This document shows, in pieces, positions 41,565 through 49,591 of a DNA stretch of 64,000 nt. The notes beneath the pieces were generated by a model that saw nothing but the letters and a program-made list of their open reading frames with translations, ran no database searches and was not told the DNA's origin. The translations under genes were made by a program, and so were the position numbers. Source of the DNA: an uncultured Armatimonadota bacterium (GTDB lineage Bacteria; Armatimonadota; Fimbriimonadia; Fimbriimonadales; Fimbriimonadaceae); the NCBI GenBank assembly GCA_903904815.1, contig CAIVDU010000057.1, positions 47,800-111,799 on the forward strand, given 5' to 3'. Each line of letters starts with the position of its first letter. Position 1 is the first letter of the stretch.

Positions 41565-43769
41565 CTAGTTCCGTAGTGGTCGATTGTGCTCCAGCATGTG
41601 GCGAATGCGTGCCTGGGTAAACTTCTTCCGACACAACTCGAGGAACCTTGCCCGCTCTCTCAGAACCCCGTCCTCGAAGCTCGTCGATTTGGCGTAAATC
41701 TGCTTGATCTCGTGGGCGATCATCACGTCGTGTTCTGTCAACTCCCCACGCTGTTTGCCCTGATCGATTACTCGATCGATCATTCCGCCCAGTGGTCCTT
41801 CAGCCGGTAGCCATTCTTGCCTGGGAAGGGATGTGGTCTCAAGCGCGACCTCCCTGGCGGTCGTGATGAGCCGATCCGGATGATAGCTTGTCGTGTCCGT
41901 GGAACGAAGGTAGCCCAGCACGCGGGCATGCTCTGCATTGGAGGATACGGTTCCCGCGATCAGGTTGCCGGCAACTTCGCACAGGCGCTTCGTGGTGAAC
42001 TGGTTATTGACCCGAGTGAGCGGAACGCCGCGGCCACCCGGTATCAACCCCACTTTGGCTTCGGGAAGACCAATTTTCGCTTCCGCATCGGCAACGATGT
42101 GGGTGCACGAGAGCGCCAACTCGAATCCGCCTCCTAAAGAATGGCCCTTCAGAGCAGCGACACCTTGCCGCGTTTCCAGCAACGAGCCAAGATAGGCCAG
42201 ACGCGTCAATATGTGTTCGATTCGCGGGAAGTCGTCATCGAGAATGGCCGATTGAAACGCGTGAAGGTCGTACCCAACTGAGAAGGAGCGCGCTTCGCTT
42301 GTAAGCACGAACCGACCCACTCGATTGGACTCTAACAGTGCGATAAGTTCTTCGACTAGAGCCGGCGTAATAACGCCCATTTTGGTTGTGGTCGAGATTG
42401 CGCTGACCCCTTCGCCGAGATCGCGAATGACGTGGTTTTCGCCCTTGGCAACGATTGCGTAGTCTGAAAGAGGCGCGAATTCGGTCTCTCTCGGAATCGG
42501 GGCGTAATTGCCGGTCCGGGTGATCTGTCCGCCTGCTTGGTAAAACGGCTGCGGATCGATGCCAAACGGTTCGTGGCCGATCGCGTCCAGCAGCCGAAAT
42601 GGACCCATATGCCAACCAAATCCCCACTCCATGACCCGGTCGAAATCATCGACGCAGTGACTGACCTGGTCTTTGATGGAGTAAGCATATTTGAGTGTCG
42701 GGATCAGATACATGCGCAGATACTCACCAACTTCGTCTCGAAGTTGGAGAGCCTTCGCGATCCGCTCGCCGAGCGGCAGTTTCTCAATCTCTGCGAGTGA
42801 AGGGAAGTCAGCCGGGCGCTGGGGCCGATACGCAAAATTCTGCAGCTCAAGCGCGAGGAACTCGTTGCTTTCCTTGCGATAGTAACCCTGTCCGGTCTTT
42901 TGGCCAATCCAGCCTCGTGCCAAGAGACCATGGACCGTTTGAGGGAGCAACAGTGCGGACTTGTAAGGATCGTCCGGACACCTTTCGAGCAGATTCGAAG
43001 CGATGTCCCGCATGATGTCCATCCCCACGATGTCGTTCAGGCGGAACGTCGCGCTCGCCGGTCGTCCCAGAAATGGACCGGTGATCGCATCGACTTCCTC
43101 TACCCTTAGCCGCAACTTCTCCGCAACGTGAATGGCATGAAACATCGACCACATGCCAAATCGATTTGCGATGAAGCCGGGAGTGTCCTTGGCGATGACG
43201 ACGCGTCGGGCAACCCGATGCTCTAAGAAGCGCCGGAGCTTCCCCAAGAAAGCCGGATCAGTCTCCTCGGTTGGGATCAATTCCAATAACTTGAGATATC
43301 GAGGAGGATTGAAGAAGTGAGTGCCAACGAATGTGCGGCGAAACTGATCGCTACGACCTTCAGCCAACATCTTGATCTCGAGGCCACTGGTATTCGTGGT
43401 AACGAACGACCATTCGGGGAGGATGGGGTCGAGGCGGGCGTACAGAAGCTTTTTCTCTTCAGCCCTTTCAACGATCGCTTCGCAGATCCAATCACATTCG
43501 GCGGCCCACTCCAAATGATCCGTCGTGTTGCCAACCCGGATTTCACTCGCCCGGTCGGAAACATAGAATGGGGGCGGCTGAGCGATCTTAGCCCTCGCCA
43601 GTCCGTCAATGGTCGACTGCTGCGTCGCGTCGAGGAGAGTAACGCTAAATCCCAGGTTTGCCAAGTGGGCGGCAATACCGGCGCCCATGGTTCCTGCGCC
43701 GATTACGCACACTCGGTGAATTGGCCGGAGCACCCCGGCTACGGGTGAAATTGCGTCGTCCACTGACAT
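41565..43769 (-). CDS. 3-hydroxyacyl-CoA dehydrogenase / enoyl-CoA hydratase (FadN-like)
   Basis: A 734-residue bifunctional beta-oxidation enzyme. The NAD-binding loop VCVIGAGTMGAGIAAHLANL opens the protein (residues 20-40); the dehydrogenase domain continues with FVGTHFFNPPRYLKLLELIP. The enoyl-CoA hydratase domain lies at the C-terminal side, with AALKGHSLGGGFELALSCTH giving the CoA-binding and oxyanion loop. This order, dehydrogenase first, is that of FadN rather than of FadB. It would hydrate trans-enoyl-CoA and oxidise the hydroxyacyl-CoA with NAD. An acyl-CoA dehydrogenase is encoded 8 kb further on, so fatty-acid breakdown is encoded in separate pieces. Confidence 0.92.
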   Translation of the reverse strand: MSVDDAISPVAGVLRPIHRVCVIGAGTMGAGIAAHLANLGFSVTLLDATQQSTIDGLARAKIAQPPPFYVSDRASEIRVGNTTDHLEWAAECDWICEAIVERAEEKKLLYARLDPILPEWSFVTTNTSGLEIKMLAEGRSDQFRRTFVGTHFFNPPRYLKLLELIPTEETDPAFLGKLRRFLEHRVARRVVIAKDTPGFIANRFGMWSMFHAIHVAEKLRLRVEEVDAITGPFLGRPASATFRLNDIVGMDIMRDIASNLLERCPDDPYKSALLLPQTVHGLLARGWIGQKTGQGYYRKESNEFLALELQNFAYRPQRPADFPSLAEIEKLPLGERIAKALQLRDEVGEYLRMYLIPTLKYAYSIKDQVSHCVDDFDRVMEWGFGWHMGPFRLLDAIGHEPFGIDPQPFYQAGGQITRTGNYAPIPRETEFAPLSDYAIVAKGENHVIRDLGEGVSAISTTTKMGVITPALVEELIALLESNRVGRFVLTSEARSFSVGYDLHAFQSAILDDDFPRIEHILTRLAYLGSLLETRQGVAALKGHSLGGGFELALSCTHIVADAEAKIGLPEAKVGLIPGGRGVPLTRVNNQFTTKRLCEVAGNLIAGTVSSNAEHARVLGYLRSTDTTSYHPDRLITTAREVALETTSLPRQEWLPAEGPLGGMIDRVIDQGKQRGELTEHDVMIAHEIKQIYAKSTSFEDGVLRERARFLELCRKKFTQARIRHMLEHNRPLRN

Positions 43770-43855
43770 TTAAATCGACTTTACCTACGTGCATTCGACG
43801 TGAAATGGAACGGATCCAATTCATTTACGTCATTAGTGTTGCAGGGACCCTTTGT

Positions 43856-43884
43856 TTGACAGGGGTTTCGGCCCAAGATATACT
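43856..43884 (+). promoter_or_regulatory. Sigma-70-type promoter of the infC-rpmI-rplT operon
   Basis: TTGACA at 43856-43861 and TATACT at 43879-43884 with a 17-base spacer form a near-consensus promoter. The unit AGATATACT is repeated right after it, offering a second -10. Transcription would start near 43891 and give a leader of about 43 bases with a small hairpin (GCTGCC at 43900-43905 with GGCAGC at 43914-43919) that reaches the ribosome-binding site, a plausible control element. Confidence 0.8.
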
Positions 43885-43933
43885 AGATATACTGAGTTGG
43901 CTGCCTGCATTGCGGCAGCAGAGGTGAACGAAC

Positions 43934-44524
43934 ATAGCAGGCTTCCGCAGAGACCCCCGCCCAGATCCGGGCCCCCCCGTAAATGAAAGAGTACTACGAT
44001 TCCGAGATGTCCGCGTCATTGACGCCGACGGTTCACAGTTAGGCATCCTCCAGAGTCGTCAGGCTCTCAATCTTGCTCGCGAGCAGGGTCTCGACTTGGT
44101 GATGGTTTCCCCCACTGCCCAGCCGCCTGTCTGCCGAATCATCGACTACGGCAGGCACAAATACTTAACTGAGAAACAAGGCAAAGATAAGAAGAGCAAG
44201 CAGCAGGACGTTAAGGGTATAAAGATCAGTCCGCGAATTGCGGAACACGACCTCCAGACTGGCATCAACAAGGCGCAAAGGTTCCTTGGAGAAGGCCACA
44301 AGGTGAAGGTCACCTGCATGTTCAAGGCGAGAGAGATCACTCACCCTGAGCTCGGAAGAAAGAAGTTAGACGCTTTCGCTGAGGCAGTGGCGACAATCTC
44401 GACCGTCGAGCGAATTCCAACTCTGGATGGAAGGCTCATGATCATGGTTCTGGTACCCAAGCCGGCAACAGGAAAGAAGAATGCCAAAAGCGAAGACAAA
44501 CAAAACGGCGGCGAAGCGGTTTAA
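43934..44524 (+). CDS. infC: Translation initiation factor IF-3, apparently with an AUA start codon
   Basis: About 196 residues. IF-3 binds the 30S subunit, checks start codons and prevents premature 50S joining. The conserved N-domain is visible as VNERVLRFRDVRVIDADGSQ and PPVCRIIDYGRHKY, and the C-domain as the late segment AEAVATISTVERIPTLDGRL. No ATG, GTG or TTG exists upstream of this conserved start: the frame is closed by TGA at 43925-43927 and the only suitable codon behind the ribosome-binding sequence AGAGGTGA is ATA at 43934. IF-3 itself rejects such rare codons, so this would give self-regulation like the AUU start of enterobacterial infC. It overlaps rpmI by 44 bases. Confidence 0.9.
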   Translation: MAGFRRDPRPDPGPPVNERVLRFRDVRVIDADGSQLGILQSRQALNLAREQGLDLVMVSPTAQPPVCRIIDYGRHKYLTEKQGKDKKSKQQDVKGIKISPRIAEHDLQTGINKAQRFLGEGHKVKVTCMFKAREITHPELGRKKLDAFAEAVATISTVERIPTLDGRLMIMVLVPKPATGKKNAKSEDKQNGGEAV

Positions 44525-44675
44525 GATCACCGGCACCGGGAAGATCACCCGTCGCAAGTCGCACAATAATCACCAGTTTCTGCACAAAGGCGCCGCACAA
44601 AAGCGACGACTGGAGCAGGAGCCGGTGCTGTTCAGTGGCGAGAAGAAGCGCGTAAAGCGACTCCTCGTCCTGTAG
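44481..44675 (+). CDS. rpmI: 50S ribosomal protein L35
   Basis: A 64-residue L35 with the signature MPKAKTNKTAAKRFKITGTG and the basic RRKSHNNHQFLHK. It binds 23S rRNA at the base of the large subunit. It starts within the last 44 bases of infC, so it is translationally coupled to it. Twelve bases past the stop begins a terminator-like hairpin, which separates it from rplT. Confidence 0.96.
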   Translation: MPKAKTNKTAAKRFKITGTGKITRRKSHNNHQFLHKGAAQKRRLEQEPVLFSGEKKRVKRLLVL

Positions 44676-44688
44676 GAGACTTGGCAGG

Positions 44689-44721
44689 AGAGCGCGATTC
44701 TTGAAAATCGCGCTCTTTTCT
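44689..44721 (+). terminator. Terminator-like hairpin between rpmI and rplT
   Basis: An 11-base-pair stem (AGAGCGCGATT at 44689-44699 with AATCGCGCTCT at 44706-44716) followed by TTTTCT sits in the gap between L35 and L20 genes. It looks like a rho-independent terminator or attenuator. Confidence 0.75.
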
Positions 44722-44805
44722 GTGTCTCTCACACTCTCTACCGCTACCGTCTGAAAGACTGGGAACCGGTCATGACCCAACAAAACGAGGAGAAAGAAAA
44801 AATCT

Positions 44806-45159
44806 ATGGCACGAATTAAACGTGGCTTAATGCGCCACAAGCGCCACAAGAAGATCATCGAAAAGGCATCCGGATACTGGGGCCGAAAGAAGAACGTCTT
44901 TAGCCGAGCTCACGAGCAGGTAATGAAGTCGGGGCAGTACGCGTTCCGCGACCGCCGCGCCAAAAAGCGAGACTTCCGCAGACTGTGGATTGCCCGAATT
45001 TCGGCTGCATGTCGAGGAACGGACCTCAAGTATTCGCAGTTGATCTACGGTCTTAATAAAGCCGGAATCCAGATTAATCGAAAGATGCTGAGCGAACTCG
45101 CAATTGCAGATCAAGCAGCCTTCCAAGCGATTGTCGCTCAGGCCAAAGCCGCGATCTAG
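44806..45159 (+). CDS. rplT: 50S ribosomal protein L20
   Basis: A 117-residue L20. The basic N-terminal tail [20 protein letters not shown] and the globular C-domain ([20 protein letters not shown]) are typical. L20 is needed early in 50S assembly and in other bacteria represses its own operon by binding mRNA that mimics rRNA. The 84 bases between the internal hairpin and this ATG may hold such a site. A clear terminator follows the gene. Confidence 0.97.
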   Translation: MARIKRGLMRHKRHKKIIEKASGYWGRKKNVFSRAHEQVMKSGQYAFRDRRAKKRDFRRLWIARISAACRGTDLKYSQLIYGLNKAGIQINRKMLSELAIADQAAFQAIVAQAKAAI

Positions 45160-45183
45160 TACCGCTCAAAGCGATTTCTAAAG

Positions 45184-45221
45184 CAGTCAGCTTCGACAGC
45201 GTCGAAGCTGGCTGTTTTTTT
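45184..45221 (+). terminator. Rho-independent terminator of the IF-3/L35/L20 operon
   Basis: A 14-base-pair stem (CAGTCAGCTTCGAC at 45184-45197 with GTCGAAGCTGGCTG at 45201-45214, one G-T pair) with a three-base loop and then seven T. It ends three bases before the convergent regulator gene. Confidence 0.95.
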
Positions 45222-45223
45222 GC

Positions 45224-46159
45224 TTACGACCCAACCGCGAGCTGTGCTTCGATGGGAGGCAACTGTACCTTTACGAACTCGCGTAGGTCGAGTGACACAA
45301 AGTCGACTCCCGCGCTCAAGAAGAGGCTGGAATTGTGGGTCACTGCCCATCCTCCCGCTCCGATCGTGAAGTGGTGCTTTCGCGTCCGAATCAAGTCGAG
45401 TGCGCGCACGAGCTCAAGACTGGCGTCCTGACTAACTTGAGCGGAACATCCGATCAATACCAATGCCGGGCGATGTTGGTCAACGGCGTTTACGAAGCTC
45501 TCAACCGGAGTGTTTGCTCCCAAAAACAAAGTCTTCCAGCCATGGATCCTCAACACATCGCTTGCCATTCGAAGGCCAATCGTATGATACGATTCTGGCC
45601 CGCATCCCAACAACGCCAACCCGCCATGCCGATTGATGGGGCTGGTAAGGGCTGCTGCGCGTGTCATTAATCGCTCCGTGATGTAACTTGCGAGGTGCTC
45701 TTGCGCTTCGTCAATCGCTTCGACCAAGTACCACTTACCCACGAGATGCATTGCGGGAGCAATGATCTCTTGATAGATATCGATCACGGGAAGCTTCGCT
45801 CGAAAAACGATTTCTAGGATCTCGCTGCATGCCGCTTCATCGCCGTTCACCGCCGACTTGGCGTACCGCTTAGCCAACTCGTCTAGCCGGAGGTTGGAGT
45901 CAAGGTTTTCCTCGGTTTTAAAGACGGCGCCTACGATGGCTTCCACGTCAGGGCTTGCCAAACTGTAGAACACCTGTCTGCCAAGACGAGATGCTCGGAC
46001 CACATCTCTCTCCCGCATGCGGGCCAAGTGATTCGAAACGTTCGGTTGTTTGAGACCAGTGGCGCGAACGATGTCCGACACGCTCTTTGGACCGTGAAGC
46101 AACTCTCCGAGAATTAGCCGACGGGAAGCATCGCCTAATTCCTCATAAACGATCAGCAT
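45224..46159 (-). CDS. Regulator with ArsR-type HTH and cobalamin-binding domains (CarH/LitR-like logic)
   Basis: A 311-residue protein. Residues 1-90 are an ArsR-type winged helix (SVSDIVRATGLKQPNVSNHL). Residues 100-190 form the helical cap of B12-binding proteins, with KWYLVEAIDEAQEHLASYIT matching the W...EH signature. Residues 195-300 form the Rossmann B12 domain; its base-off ligand motif appears as ESYHTIGLRM (E-x-x-H-x-x-G), with LGANTPVESFV following. The layout is that of the light sensors CarH/LitR, where adenosylcobalamin controls a MerR HTH, but here the HTH is of ArsR type. Light or B12 sensing is therefore likely but inferred. No carotenoid or photolyase gene is adjacent. Confidence 0.88.
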   Translation of the reverse strand: MLIVYEELGDASRRLILGELLHGPKSVSDIVRATGLKQPNVSNHLARMRERDVVRASRLGRQVFYSLASPDVEAIVGAVFKTEENLDSNLRLDELAKRYAKSAVNGDEAACSEILEIVFRAKLPVIDIYQEIIAPAMHLVGKWYLVEAIDEAQEHLASYITERLMTRAAALTSPINRHGGLALLGCGPESYHTIGLRMASDVLRIHGWKTLFLGANTPVESFVNAVDQHRPALVLIGCSAQVSQDASLELVRALDLIRTRKHHFTIGAGGWAVTHNSSLFLSAGVDFVSLDLREFVKVQLPPIEAQLAVGS

Positions 46160-46269
46160 GAATTATCCATTCAATCAAACACTAACTGCTTATACATTAC
46201 CGTCAATTAATTCGTCTCGCAGGTTCAAGGTTGGAATTGAACGCCGGACTAGGCCAACTGATATATGCG

Positions 46270-47094
46270 TTAAAGTCGCGCGAGATTGAAGGATGCCGCT
46301 AATAGAATTTGATACTTGGGAATGTCGCCCCGAAGTCGAACCTGCAGAGCCGCGCTATAAACTTCGTAGGAGTGGCGGGCGTAGGCAAATCCGTGCATTG
46401 TCGTGACGCGCGTGTCCTGCCCGGGAATTCCAGACAAATACGCCAGTTCGTTCGTGTACTGCCATCGTCCTCCCGGAATGGGCGCCGTTGTCGAGTAAGA
46501 CAAAAGACCCTGTGTGCTCCAGCCGGACGCACCCCCATTGCCCAAGTACAGCAGGCCAGCATTCATGTCCTCATGAAATCCCCATTTCGTGATGTCGCGG
46601 CTCACCAAAAGGAAGCCAGAACCATCGACTTTGCCCGTGCCTCCGACTGAGTCTGGCGCAGTTGGAATCTTTGTGATGCCTTTGAGAGCGACATCATAAC
46701 CGCCTCGATCCTGCGTTCGAAAAAGATAGTGAGCTCCCAAATACGTGTCACCAATGGCGGTCGTCCCGTCTTGTGTCAATAGTCCATCGCTGGCAAACAA
46801 ATACTGCAATCGCTTGTTGTGCGTGGTGTACTTGAATGTCACTGGAGTTCCGGTATTCGGGTCGCTTACCAGATCTTTGAGCACTCCCGGGTCGAACTCG
46901 ATCCATCCGGGCGCGGAGAGTTCCGCCGCGTCGGTGACAGTTGGCGTACCGCCCGAAACCGGCGGTTTACCGGTATCAGCTTCTGGCGTAGGAGTGGTGG
47001 GCGTCTGAACAAATGGTTTTGCGCCGGTCGGCGACTGAATCGGTCTGAGGGCATGCCCGAGGAACAGAAGGGTTGGAAGAATGAGAACCGCCAT
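46270..47094 (-). CDS. Exported beta-rich protein, possibly an outer-membrane beta-barrel
   Basis: 274 residues with a signal peptide (LILPTLLFLGHALRP) and a Pro/Thr linker (residues 25-60). The rest is made of alternating amphipathic strands with aromatic ends (TYLGAHYLFRTQDRGGYDVA, GFAYARHSYEVYSAALQVRL), and the final residue pattern SFNLARL is consistent with a beta-barrel end. It starts at the stop of the upstream TPR gene (one-base overlap), so the two are made together. No family is recognised. Confidence 0.6.
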   Translation of the reverse strand: MAVLILPTLLFLGHALRPIQSPTGAKPFVQTPTTPTPEADTGKPPVSGGTPTVTDAAELSAPGWIEFDPGVLKDLVSDPNTGTPVTFKYTTHNKRLQYLFASDGLLTQDGTTAIGDTYLGAHYLFRTQDRGGYDVALKGITKIPTAPDSVGGTGKVDGSGFLLVSRDITKWGFHEDMNAGLLYLGNGGASGWSTQGLLSYSTTAPIPGGRWQYTNELAYLSGIPGQDTRVTTMHGFAYARHSYEVYSAALQVRLRGDIPKYQILLAASFNLARL

Positions 47095-47909
47095 TAGTTT
47101 TTGCTCCCGGCCAGGAGCAGTTCAAGTTTCTTCAGGTCCGCCCGAGCACGGTCGGCATCCTCTTTCTCATTCGCGGCGTCCAAGGCAGCGATCAGTTTCG
47201 TATACCCTTCTCGCTCTTCGGGGAGAATTTTCACCAATCGTTTGAACCACATTGCTGCTTCGTGGTACTGCTTTTCTTCCATCGAAATGTCCCCGAGAGC
47301 TTCCACGGCGTCGTCGTCTGTCCCGTCATGAGACACGGCGATAAGGAGATTACTCACGGCTGCCTTGTGGTCGCCCTCTTTAGCCTCGATTCGACCCAGA
47401 GCGCAGTAAGCATGCCACGAGTGCGCATCGAGTTTGAGCGCAACCATCGCATGGGCCTTGGCGTCGTCCAGACGGTCCCGCTCCACCAGTTCTTCGGCAT
47501 AGGTGGTCTGCACCTCCGCGTTATTGGGTTCGGAAGCCACTTGAAGGGCGAGTGCCTGAAAGGCAGCTTCCTCCTGGCCAGGTGTTCGAGCCTCATGCAT
47601 GCCTCGCTCGGCCTCCGCATTGTGCGGAACCAGCCGAGAAACCAGCGTGAATTCCTCCAGAGCACGATCCTTCTTGCCGGTCTTCAAATAAACGTTTCCC
47701 AGGCCAAGATGAGCGGCAGTCCCATCCGCGTTCCACTCAAGGGCATAGCGATATGCCGCAGCGGCGGAATTATAGCGGTGCGCAGACAGCGCCCGGTCCC
47801 CCAGATTCACTTGAGGGACGTATCCTGCCGATCCTCGTTGCGCGGCAAAACTGCAGAGCGTGATTCCGAGGACACCGCTAGCGGTCGAAATAGAGCGGAT
47901 GATATTCAT
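47094..47909 (-). CDS. Exported TPR-repeat protein
   Basis: 271 residues with signal peptide (VLGITLCSFAAQRGSAG). About five to six TPR units follow, for example AAAAYRYALEWNADGTAAHL, AEELVERDRLDDAKAHAMVA and YHEAAMWFKRLVKILPEERE. TPR units mediate protein contacts, so it may act as a periplasmic adaptor for the beta-rich partner encoded by the overlapping downstream gene. Confidence 0.85.
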   Translation of the reverse strand: MNIIRSISTASGVLGITLCSFAAQRGSAGYVPQVNLGDRALSAHRYNSAAAAYRYALEWNADGTAAHLGLGNVYLKTGKKDRALEEFTLVSRLVPHNAEAERGMHEARTPGQEEAAFQALALQVASEPNNAEVQTTYAEELVERDRLDDAKAHAMVALKLDAHSWHAYCALGRIEAKEGDHKAAVSNLLIAVSHDGTDDDAVEALGDISMEEKQYHEAAMWFKRLVKILPEEREGYTKLIAALDAANEKEDADRARADLKKLELLLAGSKN

Positions 47910-48054
47910 GTTCTGAGCTGCGTGGATCAGGAGCGAAACCGCATTTATCAGACGGTAAGAATCGGAGCCAGGATTCAGTTACGGCGATCAAACCTTTACG
48001 GGACAAAACTTAAGTGTGGGCTTCATGATTCAATGTTAAGCTAATCGAAGTCCA

Positions 48055-48870
48055 ATGCCGTTGCTTGGACATGTGAAATTCATGCTCCAGTTTGTTTCCC
48101 TGGTTGCTATCGCACTGCAAGCAACCTCGCCAATAACGACCAAGCCGGATGAGCCGATCGGAGTTCCCCCAGACAAACTTACTTATCACGGCTTCTACAA
48201 GAAGTGTGCCTATTTTAGAGGGCTTCCGATCATCGGCTCCGAAAAGGTGAGTGACGCGGCATTCCGTCGGATCATCGCAAGCTTCCTCAAAATGTTGGAC
48301 AAAGTTCCGGACTCCCAATTCCAGGTGCTGGTCAATGCTGGAAGTCACTACTCGATCATCGCGGCGACCGAGGGACAGACCGACCTTCCCGAGTATGCCG
48401 ACCTCCGCAACGATCCGAAAACGGACTGGAACAAGCGAGCCCGAGGACTTGGAGGTTTCGATACAAGTGGCGGGGAAGAGAACGTCCTTGAATCGGCTGG
48501 TGACCGATATCACGGTGAAAGCATCTACATCCATGAGTTTGCTCACACCCTGGCCAACTTCGTATTCGAGAAGACGGACCCAAGTTTTCGACAGAGTCTG
48601 ATTGATGCCTTTTCTAGTGCACGTTCCAAGGGACTCTGGGATAAGACTTACTCAGCGACTAATCGAGACGAGTATTGGGCGGAAGGTGTTCAGATGTATT
48701 TCGACTGCGCCAGGACGGCTGTGCCTCCAAATGGAGTTCACAACCAGGTTGGTAATCGAGTCCAACTCAAGAACTACGACCCCAAGCTTTTCGCCCTTGT
48801 CGACCGAGCCTTCGGGGGAAACCCTTGGCGCTATGAGGGGACCTATAACACCACGAATAAGCGAGATTGA
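48055..48870 (+). CDS. Exported zinc metallopeptidase (HEFAH type)
   Basis: 271 residues with a signal-like start (FVSLVAIALQATS; the ATG at 48082 is an alternative). The zinc motif HEFAHTLA is at residues 160-164, and the likely third ligand is Glu in RDEYWAEGVQMYFDC about 45 residues later, which is the order of Mtf/anthrax-lethal-factor-like gluzincins. The region YADLRNDPKTDWNKRARGLG precedes it. The peptidase would work outside the cytoplasm. Its target is not evident; the neighbours are a TPR protein and a LytTR two-component pair. Confidence 0.82.
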   Translation: MPLLGHVKFMLQFVSLVAIALQATSPITTKPDEPIGVPPDKLTYHGFYKKCAYFRGLPIIGSEKVSDAAFRRIIASFLKMLDKVPDSQFQVLVNAGSHYSIIAATEGQTDLPEYADLRNDPKTDWNKRARGLGGFDTSGGEENVLESAGDRYHGESIYIHEFAHTLANFVFEKTDPSFRQSLIDAFSSARSKGLWDKTYSATNRDEYWAEGVQMYFDCARTAVPPNGVHNQVGNRVQLKNYDPKLFALVDRAFGGNPWRYEGTYNTTNKRD

Positions 48871-48877
48871 GCCTCAA

Positions 48878-49591
48878 TCACAGTCCGAGTCGCTTCTGGA
48901 GCTCTGGGTATTGGCTCCGCCCGAGCGGTACTAAAACGCCATTGGAAAGCCGCGCTTCGTAAGTGTGGTTGCCAAGAAACATGATTTCCTGGACTTCGCT
49001 CAGCCGCACGATAGCCGAAGCATGAATCCTCATAAAGTCTTCGTCCGGAAGCATTTGCTCCAACTGCGTCAGGGTGTAGTTCGTCTTGTATTCTTGATTC
49101 GCGGTATGAACGATGACTCGCTTCTGCTGAGTGGTAGCTCCTAGAATGTCTTCCACCTTGATCAGCCGAATGGCGTAATCCATGCGAATGGGAAGCCGTT
49201 TTAGACTTGGGTATACCTTCTCCGGAGACTGCGTCTGGATCCTATTCGCGCTTCGTTCGAGGGTAAGTCGCAGCCGTTCGACTTGAACAGGCTTCAAAAT
49301 GTAATCAAAGGCGGCCCGCTCAAAGGCCTCGGCCGCATGTTCGGAATAGCCTGTCACAAACACCAGAAGGGGTGGATGTTCGAATTGGGTGAGGGCAGCC
49401 GCTGTCTCCAGCCCGTTTACGTCCGGCATCCGGATGTCGCAGAAAAGGAGATCCGGCCTCAATTTCTCGCACTGAAGTAACGCCTCGGTTCCATTCTCCA
49501 CCTCGGCCAGAATTTCCACTTCCTCCTGTTCGAGCAAACGTCTCATGAGGGTGCGTGAAAGCTGTTCGTCGTCGGCAATGATGGCGGTCAT
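48878..49591 (-). CDS. LytTR-family response regulator
   Basis: 237 residues. The receiver domain (1-120) has the phosphorylation Asp in LLFCDIRMPDVNGLETAAAL and the conserved Lys in DYILKPVQVERL. The LytTR DNA-binding domain covers 140-237 with FMRIHASAIVRLSEVQEIMF and ARLSNGVLVPLGRSQYPELQ, the last part ending in RLGL. It is the partner of the sensor kinase encoded just upstream; their genes overlap by four bases. LytTR regulators control cell-surface and competence-like genes, but no target site was found here. Confidence 0.95.
   Translation of the reverse strand: MTAIIADDEQLSRTLMRRLLEQEEVEILAEVENGTEALLQCEKLRPDLLFCDIRMPDVNGLETAAALTQFEHPPLLVFVTGYSEHAAEAFERAAFDYILKPVQVERLRLTLERSANRIQTQSPEKVYPSLKRLPIRMDYAIRLIKVEDILGATTQQKRVIVHTANQEYKTNYTLTQLEQMLPDEDFMRIHASAIVRLSEVQEIMFLGNHTYEARLSNGVLVPLGRSQYPELQKRLGL

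Noticed and set aside
44096..44524. infC starting at the first ATG (44096)
   Set aside because: This would remove the conserved N-terminal domain; the homology clearly extends upstream to about 43979.
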